A DNA stretch of 64,000 bases from assembly GCA_963716855.1 (NCBI GenBank), contig CAVQUV010000025.1:42565-106564 (forward strand), read 5' to 3'. Origin of the DNA: JAGVSZ01 sp963716855 (GTDB lineage Bacteria > Pseudomonadota > Gammaproteobacteria > Burkholderiales > SG8-39). The position numbers and the translations under genes are program-made. Below are positions 15,671-23,791 of this stretch, piece by piece (the stretch's first letter is position 1; each line of letters begins with the position of its first letter). The notes beneath the pieces are model-generated. The model did no database searches and was not told where the DNA came from. It was given only the letters and a program-made list of their open reading frames with translations.

Positions 15671-16413
15671 GCCGCCTCGACCGCCTGACCGGCGTCGCGC
15701 GCTCGCTCGCCCTGTACTACGGCATCCCGTTCCGCACGCGGCGCCTGGCGCGCCTCTACGCGCCGTTCATCGAATCCGGAAGGCTCGCATTCGACGTCGG
15801 CGCGCACGCGGGCAACCGGGTGCGCGCGTTCCGCCGACTCGGCGCCCGGGTCGTCGCGGTGGAGCCGCAGCCCGACTTCGTGCGCCTGCTCGAGACCCTG
15901 TACGGACACGATCGACACGTCACGATCGTGCCGGCTGCGGTCGGGCGCGCGAGCGGCGACGCCACGCTGCATGCGTCCGAGCGGACACCGACCGTCACGA
16001 CGCTTTCGCCGGCGTGGGCGACGCGCGTCGGCGCCGACGCGTCGTTCCGCGGCGTGCGCTGGACGCCGGGCGCGCGCGTGCCGGTGACCACGCTCGATGC
16101 GCTGATCGCGGCGCACGGGCGGCCGGACTTCGTGAAGCTCGACGTGGAAGGCTACGAAGCCGAGGCGCTCGCCGGCCTCTCCACGCCGGTCGCCGCGCTC
16201 TCGTTCGAGTACCTGGCGGCGGCGCGCGACGTGGCGCTCGACTGCGTGGATCGTCTCGGCACGCTCGGGAGCTACGCCTACAACTGGTCGGCCGGCGAGC
16301 GGCACCGGCTCGCCGCGCACGCCTGGCTAGAGCCCGATGCGATCCGCAGTGTGCTGCGGGCGCTCCCCGCCGGCACCGGGTCCGGCGACGTGTACGCCCG
16401 GCTGCGCACCTGA
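15667..16413 (+). CDS. FkbM-family SAM-dependent methyltransferase
   Basis: Methyltransferase of 248 residues. The SAM-binding motif LAFDVGAHAGNRVRAF is near residue 37, followed by VVAVEPQPDFV, VPAAVG and FVKLDVEGYEAEAL, which mark the FkbM family. FkbM enzymes O-methylate sugars or polyketides, but the substrate here is unknown. Its start codon is supplied by the end of the leader-repeat array. Its 3' end overlaps the convergent sulfatase-fold gene by 87 bp. Confidence 0.87.
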   Translation: MSRLDRLTGVARSLALYYGIPFRTRRLARLYAPFIESGRLAFDVGAHAGNRVRAFRRLGARVVAVEPQPDFVRLLETLYGHDRHVTIVPAAVGRASGDATLHASERTPTVTTLSPAWATRVGADASFRGVRWTPGARVPVTTLDALIAAHGRPDFVKLDVEGYEAEALAGLSTPVAALSFEYLAAARDVALDCVDRLGTLGSYAYNWSAGERHRLAAHAWLEPDAIRSVLRALPAGTGSGDVYARLRT

Positions 16414-17979
16414 CCCGAACGCGCGCAGCAGGAGCGGCGCGAGCGCGTGCGTGCGCCCGATCGGCGTCCGCTGCGGCTCGACGCCGTTCGTGAAGCCGGA
16501 CGCGACCAGCTCGTCGACGATCGCGCGCCGGCTCGCGATCACGTGGACCGGGACGTCCCACGTCGGCCGCTCGCCGGCCACGCCCGCCGGCGGCTGGTGA
16601 TCGCCCAGCACGATCAGGACGAGGTCGGCGCCGGGCCGCTCGAGCAGGTAGCCCGCCACCGAGGCGAGCGCGTAGCCGATCGCGTCGGCGTACGCCGGGT
16701 CGAGGTCCTTCCACTCCGCCCGCTCGGACTGCAGCGCCTGCGCGACCGCGGCGTCATACGGCTCGTCCGACAGCAGTCGCGCCCAGTCGGGCTGATACGG
16801 CGGCATGGGCCGGAATGGCGCGTGGCTCGTGATCGTGGGGAAGAACACGAAGAGCGGCTGCCGCATCGATTGGCCGACCTCCACGCGATCGAGCTTGCCG
16901 AGCGCGTACTGGTCGGGGATGCGCCACCAGCCGAACGCGGGGCCGCGGTAGTCGAGCCGCTCTGCGTCGTAGACCGCGTCGAAGCCGTACAGCGCCACGC
17001 CCTCGCGCCAGTCCCGGCGCAGCCCGGGCATCAGCGCGATCGTCCGGTACCCGGTGCGCGCGAATGCGTGCACGAGCGTGTCGCGCCGCTGCGTGGTCAG
17101 CAGGTTGTAGGTGTCGCCGCCGCGCACCTCGACCCCGGCGAGCAGGCTCGCGTGCGCGAGCCACGACGCGCCGCCGAAGGTCGGCGACTCGACGAAGGCC
17201 GATGCGATTGCGCGCCCGCTCGCCGCGGCCGCGGCGGCGAGCGCTGCGCGGCCCGCGACCACGCGCCGGGCGAGCGCGGGCCGATCGTAGGCCGCCGCGC
17301 CGTACGATTCGATGAAGACGACGAATACGTCGGCGCCCTGGACACGCCCGAGGCCGCCGGCGAAGTCCGGGCTCGCCCCGAGGTCCGGTCCGTTCCCGCT
17401 CAGCGCCTGCGCGAGCAGCGCCCCCTGGCGGACGAAGCTCGCGCTCACCGGCGCCGAGAACCCCCCGCTCGCGAACGGGTACGCGGCGCACACACCGGCC
17501 GCAACGAGTGCGATCGCCCCGCGCGATCGTGGACTTGCGAGCACCGCGCCGACGTGCGTCCAGGCCCAGCGCGCGAGCGCATAGATTGCGACGAGCCCGA
17601 TGGCGGCGCCCGCGAACACCGCCAGCGTCAGCCACAGCGGCGCCGCCTCGGCGAACATTGCGACGACGCGCGGAACGTGCGGCACGTCGTAGTAGAGGTT
17701 GATGGGCCGCCCGTAGAGCTCGCCGGCGGTGACCTCGGCGTAGCGTCCCAGCGCGAGCACCGTGAACGCAATCGCAAGTCCGGCGAGCACGCGGCGCGAC
17801 GGCGGACCGAACCGCGCCGCCGCGAGCGCCAGCGCGAGCACGACCGCGGCGAGCTCGAGCGACAGGTCCGAGCGGGGCCGGATCCAAAGCGTCGGCCAGA
17901 GACTGTCGAAAGTCAGGCCGAAGTTGAGGAGCCCCAGCGCGACGAGCGCCAATGCCCACTGCCGCCACGTCGCGCGCAT
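16327..17979 (-). CDS. Membrane sulfatase/phosphotransferase-fold protein (LtaS-like)
   Basis: 550 residues. Four to five N-terminal membrane segments (residues 10-170) precede a periplasmic alkaline-phosphatase-superfamily domain, as in LtaS-type lipid phosphotransferases. The metal-site Glu motif is VVFIESYGAAAYD, the probable Ser/Thr nucleophile region is ESPTFGGASW, and the late metal motif is VLGDHQPP. Such proteins move head groups between lipids and glycans, or remove sulfate. The ATG at 17979 is preferred because the longer in-frame start reads through the YceI gene. Last gene of a three-gene minus-strand operon with the CDP-alcohol phosphatidyltransferase, which supports a lipid-linked substrate. 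Confidence 0.78.
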   Translation of the reverse strand: MRATWRQWALALVALGLLNFGLTFDSLWPTLWIRPRSDLSLELAAVVLALALAAARFGPPSRRVLAGLAIAFTVLALGRYAEVTAGELYGRPINLYYDVPHVPRVVAMFAEAAPLWLTLAVFAGAAIGLVAIYALARWAWTHVGAVLASPRSRGAIALVAAGVCAAYPFASGGFSAPVSASFVRQGALLAQALSGNGPDLGASPDFAGGLGRVQGADVFVVFIESYGAAAYDRPALARRVVAGRAALAAAAAASGRAIASAFVESPTFGGASWLAHASLLAGVEVRGGDTYNLLTTQRRDTLVHAFARTGYRTIALMPGLRRDWREGVALYGFDAVYDAERLDYRGPAFGWWRIPDQYALGKLDRVEVGQSMRQPLFVFFPTITSHAPFRPMPPYQPDWARLLSDEPYDAAVAQALQSERAEWKDLDPAYADAIGYALASVAGYLLERPGADLVLIVLGDHQPPAGVAGERPTWDVPVHVIASRRAIVDELVASGFTNGVEPQRTPIGRTHALAPLLLRAFGSGAQPGVHVAGPGAGGERPQHTADRIGL

Positions 17980-17987
17980 GGCCTCGC

Positions 17988-18581
17988 CTACTTCCGTCGC
18001 GCCTCGAACTCGACCATGAGCTCCACGGTGTCGCCCACCCAGTTGTTCGCGACCCCGTAGGTCATGCCGAAGCGGCTGCGCCGGAAGCTGCCCCGCGCCG
18101 ACGCGCCCATGACGTATGCCTTGTCCCCGGGGAGCTCGTACGGCCCGCTCTTGTTCCAGGTCACGTCGAAGCTGACCGGCTCGGTCTTGCCGAGGAGCTC
18201 GAGCTGTCCCTCGACGACGAACGTGCGGTCCCCGGTGCGCTTTGCCGTGGCGCCCTTGAAGACGATCTGCGGAAATTCCCCGGCGTTGAGGAAGTCGGCG
18301 CCGCGCAGGTGGTTGTCGCGCCTGCGATGGTTGGTGAACACGCTCGCGGCATCGACCACGAGCCGCACGTCCGAGAGCGTGGCGGTGGTCTCGTCGAAGG
18401 TGAACGTGCCGCTCGCCTTCTGGAACAAACCGATGACGCGCGCGTAGCCGATGTGCTGGACGAGGAACCCGACGCTGAGATGGTCGGGGTCGATCTCGTA
18501 GCGGGCGGGCTGGGCCTGCGCCGCGCAGTGGGCGGCAAGCGCGAGACCGAGCGCGAGCAGCCGAGCGAGCGGTCGGGTCAT
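17988..18581 (-). CDS. YceI-family periplasmic lipid-binding protein
   Basis: 197 residues with a Sec signal peptide (MTRPLARLLALGLALAAHCAAQAQ) and a YceI lipocalin-like barrel: YEIDPDHLSVGFLVQHIGYARVIGLF, GTFTFDE, and LLGKTEPVSFDV. The family binds isoprenoids or other amphipathic chains in the periplasm. GGAGGA lies 9 bases before the ATG at 18581. The start overlaps the phosphatidyltransferase stop as ATGA, so the two are coupled. The gene context suggests it carries a lipid product of the neighbouring enzymes. Confidence 0.9.
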   Translation of the reverse strand: MTRPLARLLALGLALAAHCAAQAQPARYEIDPDHLSVGFLVQHIGYARVIGLFQKASGTFTFDETTATLSDVRLVVDAASVFTNHRRRDNHLRGADFLNAGEFPQIVFKGATAKRTGDRTFVVEGQLELLGKTEPVSFDVTWNKSGPYELPGDKAYVMGASARGSFRRSRFGMTYGVANNWVGDTVELMVEFEARRK

Positions 18582-19327
18582 GATGGGAGATCCTCCGCGT
18601 GATCGTGGAGCCATAGCGTGTCGACGAGGAAGGAATAGCACAGGAACGCGAGGGCGCCGGCCGCAACGAGCCTACCGGCGGGCGGCGGGACCCCGGGCAC
18701 GAGCACGACGACCAGCGCGATCATCTGCACCGCGGCCGCGGCCTTGCGCCGGAAGCTCGGCGCGAGCGCTCGCCGCAGCCACGGCCAGCACCGACCCGCC
18801 GCCACGAACGCGTAGCGCATCAATCCCGACGCGAGCACCCACGGCCCGACCCGGCCGGACTGCCACGCGAGCGCCGCGAGCACCATGACCAGCGCCGCAT
18901 CCGTCTCCATGTCGAACCGTGCGCCGAACGCGCTCGCCAGGCCGGTCGCGCGCGCGAGCCGGCCGTCGACGAAATCGAGCGCGACCGCGGCGCCGCCGAG
19001 CGCGGCGGCGAAGGCCATGATCCGCGGCGCATCGCCCTCGCCGACCAGCGCGGCGGCGAGGGCGACGAGCGCCGCCCGCGCGAGCGTCACGTGGTTCGCC
19101 CAGCCGAAGCGCGCAAACGGATGGTGCTCGGGCAGCGTCGCGACGATCACCGCGGCGACGACGGCAAAGCCGGCGACCGCCTTGGACGCGTAAGTCGACC
19201 CGAGCGCCAACCCCTCGCTCACCGCGACGGCGCACAGCCCTACCGCAGCGAGGGTGATCCCGGTTCCCGCCAGGGCGCCCCTCAGAAGCCTTCCACGTCG
19301 GTCCGCGACTGCGCCGTCCGTCGGCAT
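18578..19327 (-). CDS. CDP-alcohol phosphatidyltransferase family protein
   Basis: 249-residue membrane enzyme with about six hydrophobic segments and an intact CDP-OH-P signature DGx2ARx8Gx3Dx3D at residues 121-143 (DGRLAR...FDMETD), plus the preceding Asp118. It should transfer a phosphatidyl or similar phospho group from a CDP-linked donor to an alcohol acceptor. Its length and the divergent position facing the dehydrogenase-glycosyltransferase operon argue for a dedicated role rather than housekeeping PgsA or PssA. First gene of the minus-strand operon; the 72 bp to the plus-strand operon hold the shared promoter region. Confidence 0.88.
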   Translation of the reverse strand: MPTDGAVADRRGRLLRGALAGTGITLAAVGLCAVAVSEGLALGSTYASKAVAGFAVVAAVIVATLPEHHPFARFGWANHVTLARAALVALAAALVGEGDAPRIMAFAAALGGAAVALDFVDGRLARATGLASAFGARFDMETDAALVMVLAALAWQSGRVGPWVLASGLMRYAFVAAGRCWPWLRRALAPSFRRKAAAAVQMIALVVVLVPGVPPPAGRLVAAGALAFLCYSFLVDTLWLHDHAEDLPS

Positions 19328-19399
19328 TGGCTAGTATCCTTGACTGTCCTCGGCGTCGGGCGGAAACCCCCGATCGACGTCCCGTCCGCACCCAGCTCC

Positions 19400-20377
19400 G
19401 TGTCCGCCGCCGACGCCCGCGCCTTCTGGATCACCGGCCCCCGCAACGGTGAGATACGCAGCGAGCCGCTCGGCCGATGCGGTCCCGACGAAGTGCGCGT
19501 CCGCGCACTCTACAGCGGCCTCAGCCGGGGCACCGAGGCGCTCGTCTTCCGCGGCGAGGTGCCGCCCGGCGAATACGCGCGCATGCGCGCCCCGTTCCAG
19601 GCGGGCGAGTTCCCGGCGCCGGTCAAGTACGGCTACAGCAGCGTCGGCGAGATCGAGGAAGGCCCCGCGGCGCTGCGCGGGCGCCGCGTCTTCTGCCTCC
19701 ATCCGCACCAGACGCGCTATGTCGTGCCCGCGGCCGCCGTGCACCCGTTGCCCGAAGCGGTCCCCGCGGCGCGCGCGATCCTCGCGGGCAACCTGGAAAC
19801 CGCGATCAACGGCCTCTGGGACGCGGACCCGCGGCTCGGCGATCGCGTCGCCGTCGTCGGCGCCGGCGCGCTCGGCTGCCTCGTCGCCCGGCTCGCCGGG
19901 CGCGTGCCCGGCTGCGAGGTCGAGCTCGTCGACACGAATCCGCGCCGAGCGACGATCGCCAGCGCGCTGGGCGTCGGCTTCGCCGCTCCCGGGGGCGCAC
20001 GCACCGAGGCCGACCTCGTGATCCACGCGAGCGGCACCGCGGAGGGCGCGCGCCTCGCGCTCGAGCTCGCCGGCTTCGAGGCGACGGTGCTCGAGTTGAG
20101 TTGGTTCGGCACGCGCACGGTCGCCCTCCCGCTCGGCGAGCGCTTCCACGCACAGCGGCTGACGCTCAAGTCTTCGCAGGTCGGCACCGTCGCCGCCGCG
20201 CAGCGCGCGCGCTGGACGCACGCGCGACGCCTCGGGCTGGCGCTGCGGCTCCTCGAGGATGCCGCGCTCGACGTCCTCATCACCGGGGAGGACCGGTTCG
20301 AGGACCTGCCGCGGGCCATGGCGCGGCTCGCGACCGACCCCGGCGACACGATCTGCCATCGCATCGTCTACGACTAA
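19400..20377 (+). CDS. Medium-chain dehydrogenase without zinc ligands
   Basis: 325-residue oxidoreductase of the alcohol-dehydrogenase/threonine-dehydrogenase superfamily. The Rossmann motif is VAVVGAGALGCLVARLAG followed by VELVDTNPRR. The catalytic-zinc Cys region of true zinc enzymes (xCGTD) reads SRGTE, and no cluster of structural Cys is present, so it is probably zinc-independent. This resembles the bacteriochlorophyllide-dehydrogenase-like branch. The GTG at 19400 gives a family-like N-terminus; a TTG at 19340 is an alternative. First gene of an operon with the pterin-synthase homologue, glycosyltransferase and methyltransferase. Confidence 0.8.
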   Translation: MSAADARAFWITGPRNGEIRSEPLGRCGPDEVRVRALYSGLSRGTEALVFRGEVPPGEYARMRAPFQAGEFPAPVKYGYSSVGEIEEGPAALRGRRVFCLHPHQTRYVVPAAAVHPLPEAVPAARAILAGNLETAINGLWDADPRLGDRVAVVGAGALGCLVARLAGRVPGCEVELVDTNPRRATIASALGVGFAAPGGARTEADLVIHASGTAEGARLALELAGFEATVLELSWFGTRTVALPLGERFHAQRLTLKSSQVGTVAAAQRARWTHARRLGLALRLLEDAALDVLITGEDRFEDLPRAMARLATDPGDTICHRIVYD

Positions 20378-20387
20378 GCGGAGACCC

Positions 20388-20804
20388 ATGGACACCCGCA
20401 TGTATACCGTTTGCGTCCGCGACCACTTCATGGTCGCCCACAGCTTCCGCGGCGAGGTGTTCGGCCCGGCCCGGCGCCTGCACGGCGCGACCTATGTCGT
20501 CGACGTCGAGTTCGGGCGCGCGGCGCTCGACGCCGACGGCCTCGTGGTCGACATCGGCCGGGCCGCGGCGGCGCTGCGCGCGCTGCTCGACGGGCTCAAC
20601 TATCGCAACCTCGACGAGGTGCCCGAGTTCGCGGGCCAGAACACGACGACCGAGTTTCTCGCCCGCGCCGTGTTCGACCGGATGCAGGCGGCGATCCGCG
20701 CCGGTTCCCTGGGCGACACCGCGCGCAACCTCGCCCGCATGAAGGTGACGCTGCACGAATCGCACGCGGCATGGGCCGCGTACGAAGCCGATCTCGCTCC
20801 GTGA
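20388..20804 (+). CDS. 6-pyruvoyl-tetrahydropterin synthase/QueD homologue with altered active site
   Basis: 138 residues of T-fold. The family frame is clear: DHFMVAHSF, LHGATYVVDVEF, LVVDIGRAAAALRALLDGLNYRNL, NTTTEFLARAVFDRM and a final HES. Two zinc His are kept (H18, H32), but the HGHxY motif reads HGATY, so the third zinc ligand is Ala34. The usual Cys nucleophile before it is absent, and the LDH catalytic pair reads LNY. It is therefore unlikely to be an ordinary QueD or PTPS. GGAG precedes the ATG at 20388. Its stop overlaps the glycosyltransferase start (GTGA). Confidence 0.82.
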   Translation: MDTRMYTVCVRDHFMVAHSFRGEVFGPARRLHGATYVVDVEFGRAALDADGLVVDIGRAAAALRALLDGLNYRNLDEVPEFAGQNTTTEFLARAVFDRMQAAIRAGSLGDTARNLARMKVTLHESHAAWAAYEADLAP

Positions 20805-21877
20805 CGAGCCCCGCGCTCGCGCTCGTCCTGCCCGGCGACCCGCTGACGCCCACCGGCGGATACGAGTACGACCGTCGCATCGTCGCGGGCCTGCGCGCCC
20901 TGGGCTGGACGGTGACGGTCCACGCGCTCGACGCGAGCTTCCCGGTGCCGACGCCGGCGGCGCACGCGGCCGCGCGCGCCGCATTCGCGCGCATTCCCGA
21001 CGGTGCGACCGTTCTCGTCGACGGGCTCGCCCTCGGCGCGCTCCCGGAGGTCGCAGCCGCGGAAGCCCGCCGGCTGCGTCTCGTCGCGCTCGTGCATCAT
21101 CCGCTCGCGGACGAGACCGGGCTCGAACCCGCCCGCGCGGAAGCGCTGCGACGCTCGGAAGCGCAGGCGCTCGCGGCCGTCCGGTTCGTCGTCACGACCA
21201 GCGGCACCACCGCGCGCGGGCTCGCACGCTACGGCGTGCCGCCGGAGCGCATCGCCGTGATCGAGCCGGGCACCGATCCGACGCCGCTCGCAGGCGGCTC
21301 GGGCGGGCCGGGCGTCGCGCTGCTGTGCGTCGCCGCCGTTGTGCCGCGCAAGGGGCACGCGGTGCTCGTCGATGCCCTGTCCGGGCTCGCGAACCGCGAC
21401 TGGCGCCTCAGGTGCGTCGGCAGCCTTGCGCGGAGCACGCAGACCGTGGCGGCCCTGCAGAAGCGCATCGCCGCGCTCGGGCTCGCGCACCGGATCACGA
21501 TCTGCGACGCGGTGGATCGCGCGACCCTCGACGCGTGCTACGCGCGTGCCGACGTGTTCGTCCTGCCGACCTTCCACGAGGGTTACGGCATGGCGCTCGC
21601 GGAGGCGCTCGCGCGCGGCCTGCCCATCGTGAGCACGCGCGCCGGCGCCGTGCCGGAGACGGTCCCTGCGGACGCCGGCCTGCTCGTTCCGCCCGGCGAT
21701 CCGGCGGCACTGCGCGACGCGCTCGCCCGCGTCCTCGACGATGCCGCGCTGCGCTCGCGCCTCGCCGACGGCGCCCGCCGTGCGCGGACGCGACTGCCCG
21801 ACTGGGACGCGGCGTGCGCGCGTCTCGCCGCCGTGCTCACGACCGAGCCCGCGAACCTTGAGCGGCTTCACGACTGA
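20801..21877 (+). CDS. GT4-family glycosyltransferase
   Basis: 358 residues with a GT-B fold. The C-terminal half has the family-4 features: IEPGTDP, CVAAVVPRKGHAVLVDAL, and FVLPTFHEGYGMALAEALARGLPIVSTRAGAVPE, which holds the EX7E motif. The N-terminal half begins at a Gly-rich acceptor loop (GDPLTPTGGYEYDRRI). It should transfer a nucleotide-activated sugar with retention. No signal peptide or membrane segment is visible, so it acts in the cytoplasm. It is translationally coupled to the pterin-synthase homologue upstream and overlaps the methyltransferase by 20 bases. Confidence 0.88.
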   Translation: MTSPALALVLPGDPLTPTGGYEYDRRIVAGLRALGWTVTVHALDASFPVPTPAAHAAARAAFARIPDGATVLVDGLALGALPEVAAAEARRLRLVALVHHPLADETGLEPARAEALRRSEAQALAAVRFVVTTSGTTARGLARYGVPPERIAVIEPGTDPTPLAGGSGGPGVALLCVAAVVPRKGHAVLVDALSGLANRDWRLRCVGSLARSTQTVAALQKRIAALGLAHRITICDAVDRATLDACYARADVFVLPTFHEGYGMALAEALARGLPIVSTRAGAVPETVPADAGLLVPPGDPAALRDALARVLDDAALRSRLADGARRARTRLPDWDAACARLAAVLTTEPANLERLHD

Positions 21878-22655
21878 CTGGCTCGCGCTGCGCGAACCCG
21901 CGGACGCCCTCGCGCGCGACGCGGCGCTGATCGGTCCGTTCGTCCCGGGCACCGGCGCGACGCGCCGCGTCGTCGACCTCGGCGCGGGCACCGGCGCCAA
22001 CCTGCGCTATCTCGCGCCGCGCCTCGGCGGCCCGCAGGATTGGCTCGCGGTCGATTCCGATCCGACGCTGCTCGGTGCGCTCGCGGCGCGCGCCGCGCCC
22101 GCGGGCGTCCGGGTGCGCACGCTGCGCCTCGACCTCGCGCGGGACCTGGAGGCGCTGCCGCTGGGCGAGCACGCCCTCGTGACGGCGGCGGCGCTGCTCG
22201 ACCTCGTCGCGGCGCCGTGGTTGGCACGGCTCGCGGCGCGGTGCGTCGTGGCACAGGCAGGCGTCCTCTTCGCACTCACCTACGACGGCCGCATCGAGTG
22301 GTCGCCGGCGGACGACGGCGACGCGCGCATCCGCGAGCTCGTGAACCTGCATCAGGGGACCGACAAGGGCTTCGGTCCCGCGCTGGGACCGGCCGCGGCC
22401 GCCGTAGCCGGGCGCGTCTTCGAAGAGCGGGGCTACCGGATGCGCCGCGCGCGCAGCGACTGGATGCTCGGGACCGAGTCGCACGCGCTGCAGGCGGCGC
22501 TCGTCGACGGCTGGGTCGCCGCCGCGCTCGAGATCGCACCCCGCGAAGCGGCCGCCTTCGAGGATTGGCGGCGGCGGCGGCATGCGCATCTCGCCACCGG
22601 CGCGTCGCGGCTCCGCGTCGGTCACGTCGATCTGGCGGGCGAGCTAGCGCCTTAG
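21858..22655 (+). CDS. Class I SAM-dependent methyltransferase
   Basis: 265 residues. SAM motif I is VVDLGAGTGANLRYLAPRL followed by AVDSDPTLL, with a second acidic strand near LALRLDLARDLEALP and the ALLDLVAAPWL motif. The TTG at 21858 is chosen because the frame and the start of the conserved sequence (FTTDWLALREPADALARD) require it; it overlaps the glycosyltransferase gene. The substrate is unknown. Last gene of the plus-strand operon. It points toward the RibD-like gene on the other strand, with a hairpin in between. Confidence 0.82.
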   Translation: MSGFTTDWLALREPADALARDAALIGPFVPGTGATRRVVDLGAGTGANLRYLAPRLGGPQDWLAVDSDPTLLGALAARAAPAGVRVRTLRLDLARDLEALPLGEHALVTAAALLDLVAAPWLARLAARCVVAQAGVLFALTYDGRIEWSPADDGDARIRELVNLHQGTDKGFGPALGPAAAAVAGRVFEERGYRMRRARSDWMLGTESHALQAALVDGWVAAALEIAPREAAAFEDWRRRRHAHLATGASRLRVGHVDLAGELAP

Positions 22656-22671
22656 TAGGGGGCCTAAATTC

Positions 22672-22687
22672 GGGGGACACGTCCCCC
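22672..22687. terminator. Palindromic hairpin between convergent genes
   Basis: GGGGGACACGTCCCCC gives perfect 7-bp arms around a 2-base centre in the 53-bp gap between the converging methyltransferase and RibD-like genes. No T-tract follows on either strand. It may act as a weak bidirectional terminator or be a repeat remnant (AATTCGGGG precedes it). Confidence 0.4.
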
Positions 22688-22708
22688 TTCCCCCTGAATG
22701 GGTGGCTG

Positions 22709-23659
22709 TTAGTGAATCCGCGTCAGCGGCGACGCGGCCGGACCGTCGACGGTCGGGGCGCCGGCCCGCAGGTCGCAATCGAACAATACGTCCGCGCCCA
22801 TGCGGAACACGCGATGCGCCGGGCGCAGGCCGTCCTGGAGCCGCTCGACCGGCGGGAGCTGCAGACCCGGCCGCCCGCGCCCGATGACGAGCGGCGCGAT
22901 CGCGACGTGGAGCCGATCGAGGAGACCGGCCTCGAGAAACCGCGACACCGTCACGCCCCCGCCCTCGACGAACACCGCGTGACAGCCGCGTCGATGCAGC
23001 AGCGCGAGCACCGCGTGAAGGTCGAAACGGCCGTCGCGGCTCGGCGCGCCGGCGACCTCGGCGCGGCCGAAGCGCTCGCCGGGCTGCACGCGCGCCGACT
23101 CGCAGACGAGCAGCGTGGCGGCCGCGCCGTCGGAGAACACCTGGTGGTGCGCGGGCAGCCGCCGCCGCGGATCGAGCACGACGCGCAACGGGTTGGGGCC
23201 GGAGACGAGGCGCGTCGTCAGCCGGGGATCGTCGCCCGCGACCGTGCCGGCCCCGACCACCACCGCGTCGCAGAGCGCGCGCAGACGGTGGAGGTGGACG
23301 ATGTTCTGCGTCCCGGTGACGAACCGCGAGTCGCCGGTCCGCGTGGCCACGAAGCCGTCGAGGCTCTGTCCGAGGTGTCCGAGCGTTAGCGGCCGGCCCG
23401 GACCGGCGGCACACAGCGGCAGGTAGAGCGCGAAGCTCGCGTCCGCGCCGTCGTCCTCTGCGCTGGCCGCCGCCCAGCCGGAGCCCGGGCGCCACGCGAG
23501 CGTCGCATCGGCCGCGGTGGACGGCACCTCCCGCAAGCCGCCGGAACCGTCGGGCGCGAACGACACGGCCCGGCCGCGATCGAAGCCGTTGCGCACGACG
23601 CGCGACGCCGCGAGCAGCGCGCTCCAGGCGCGATCGGCGGGTTGCTGGACCTGCTCCAT
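22709..23659 (-). CDS. RibD-type pyrimidine/dihydrofolate reductase-fold protein
   Basis: 316 residues. Residues from about 95 onward form a RibD C-terminal reductase: LGQSLDGFVAT, VVGAGTVAGDDPRLTTR, LRVVLDPRRRLP, VFVEGGGVTVSRFLEAGLLDRLHVAIAPLVIG. The first 90 residues have no match I recognise. No deaminase zinc motif (HAE...PCxxxxxC) is present, so this is not a complete RibD. RibD reductases reduce the ribosyl chain of a pyrimidine in flavin synthesis. Here the neighbours (pterin-synthase homologue, dehydrogenase, glycosyltransferase) suggest a side pathway. It is transcribed divergently from liuB. Confidence 0.82.
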   Translation of the reverse strand: MEQVQQPADRAWSALLAASRVVRNGFDRGRAVSFAPDGSGGLREVPSTAADATLAWRPGSGWAAASAEDDGADASFALYLPLCAAGPGRPLTLGHLGQSLDGFVATRTGDSRFVTGTQNIVHLHRLRALCDAVVVGAGTVAGDDPRLTTRLVSGPNPLRVVLDPRRRLPAHHQVFSDGAAATLLVCESARVQPGERFGRAEVAGAPSRDGRFDLHAVLALLHRRGCHAVFVEGGGVTVSRFLEAGLLDRLHVAIAPLVIGRGRPGLQLPPVERLQDGLRPAHRVFRMGADVLFDCDLRAGAPTVDGPAASPLTRIH

Positions 23660-23753
23660 TGGGGACGAGACCGGGAATCGACGGCCGCGATGCGGACGCG
23701 GCGCACGCGGAGTATAGGTCGGGACGGGGCGCCGTGCTGCGGGGCGCCGCTGC

Positions 23754-23759
23754 TAGAAT
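23754..23759 (+). promoter_or_regulatory. Candidate -10 box of the liu operon
   Basis: TAGAAT lies 33 bases before the liuB ATG. The same CTAGAAT(C) string precedes liuE at 31341. The -35 region is GC-rich with no clear hexamer. Confidence 0.3.
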
Positions 23760-23791
23760 CGCCTGCCTCCCACGTTTCGCCACCTCCGACC

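Noticed and set aside
16327..18666. A 779-residue version of the sulfatase-fold protein
   Set aside because: The first 229 residues are an out-of-frame reading of the YceI gene; the membrane protein starts at 17979.
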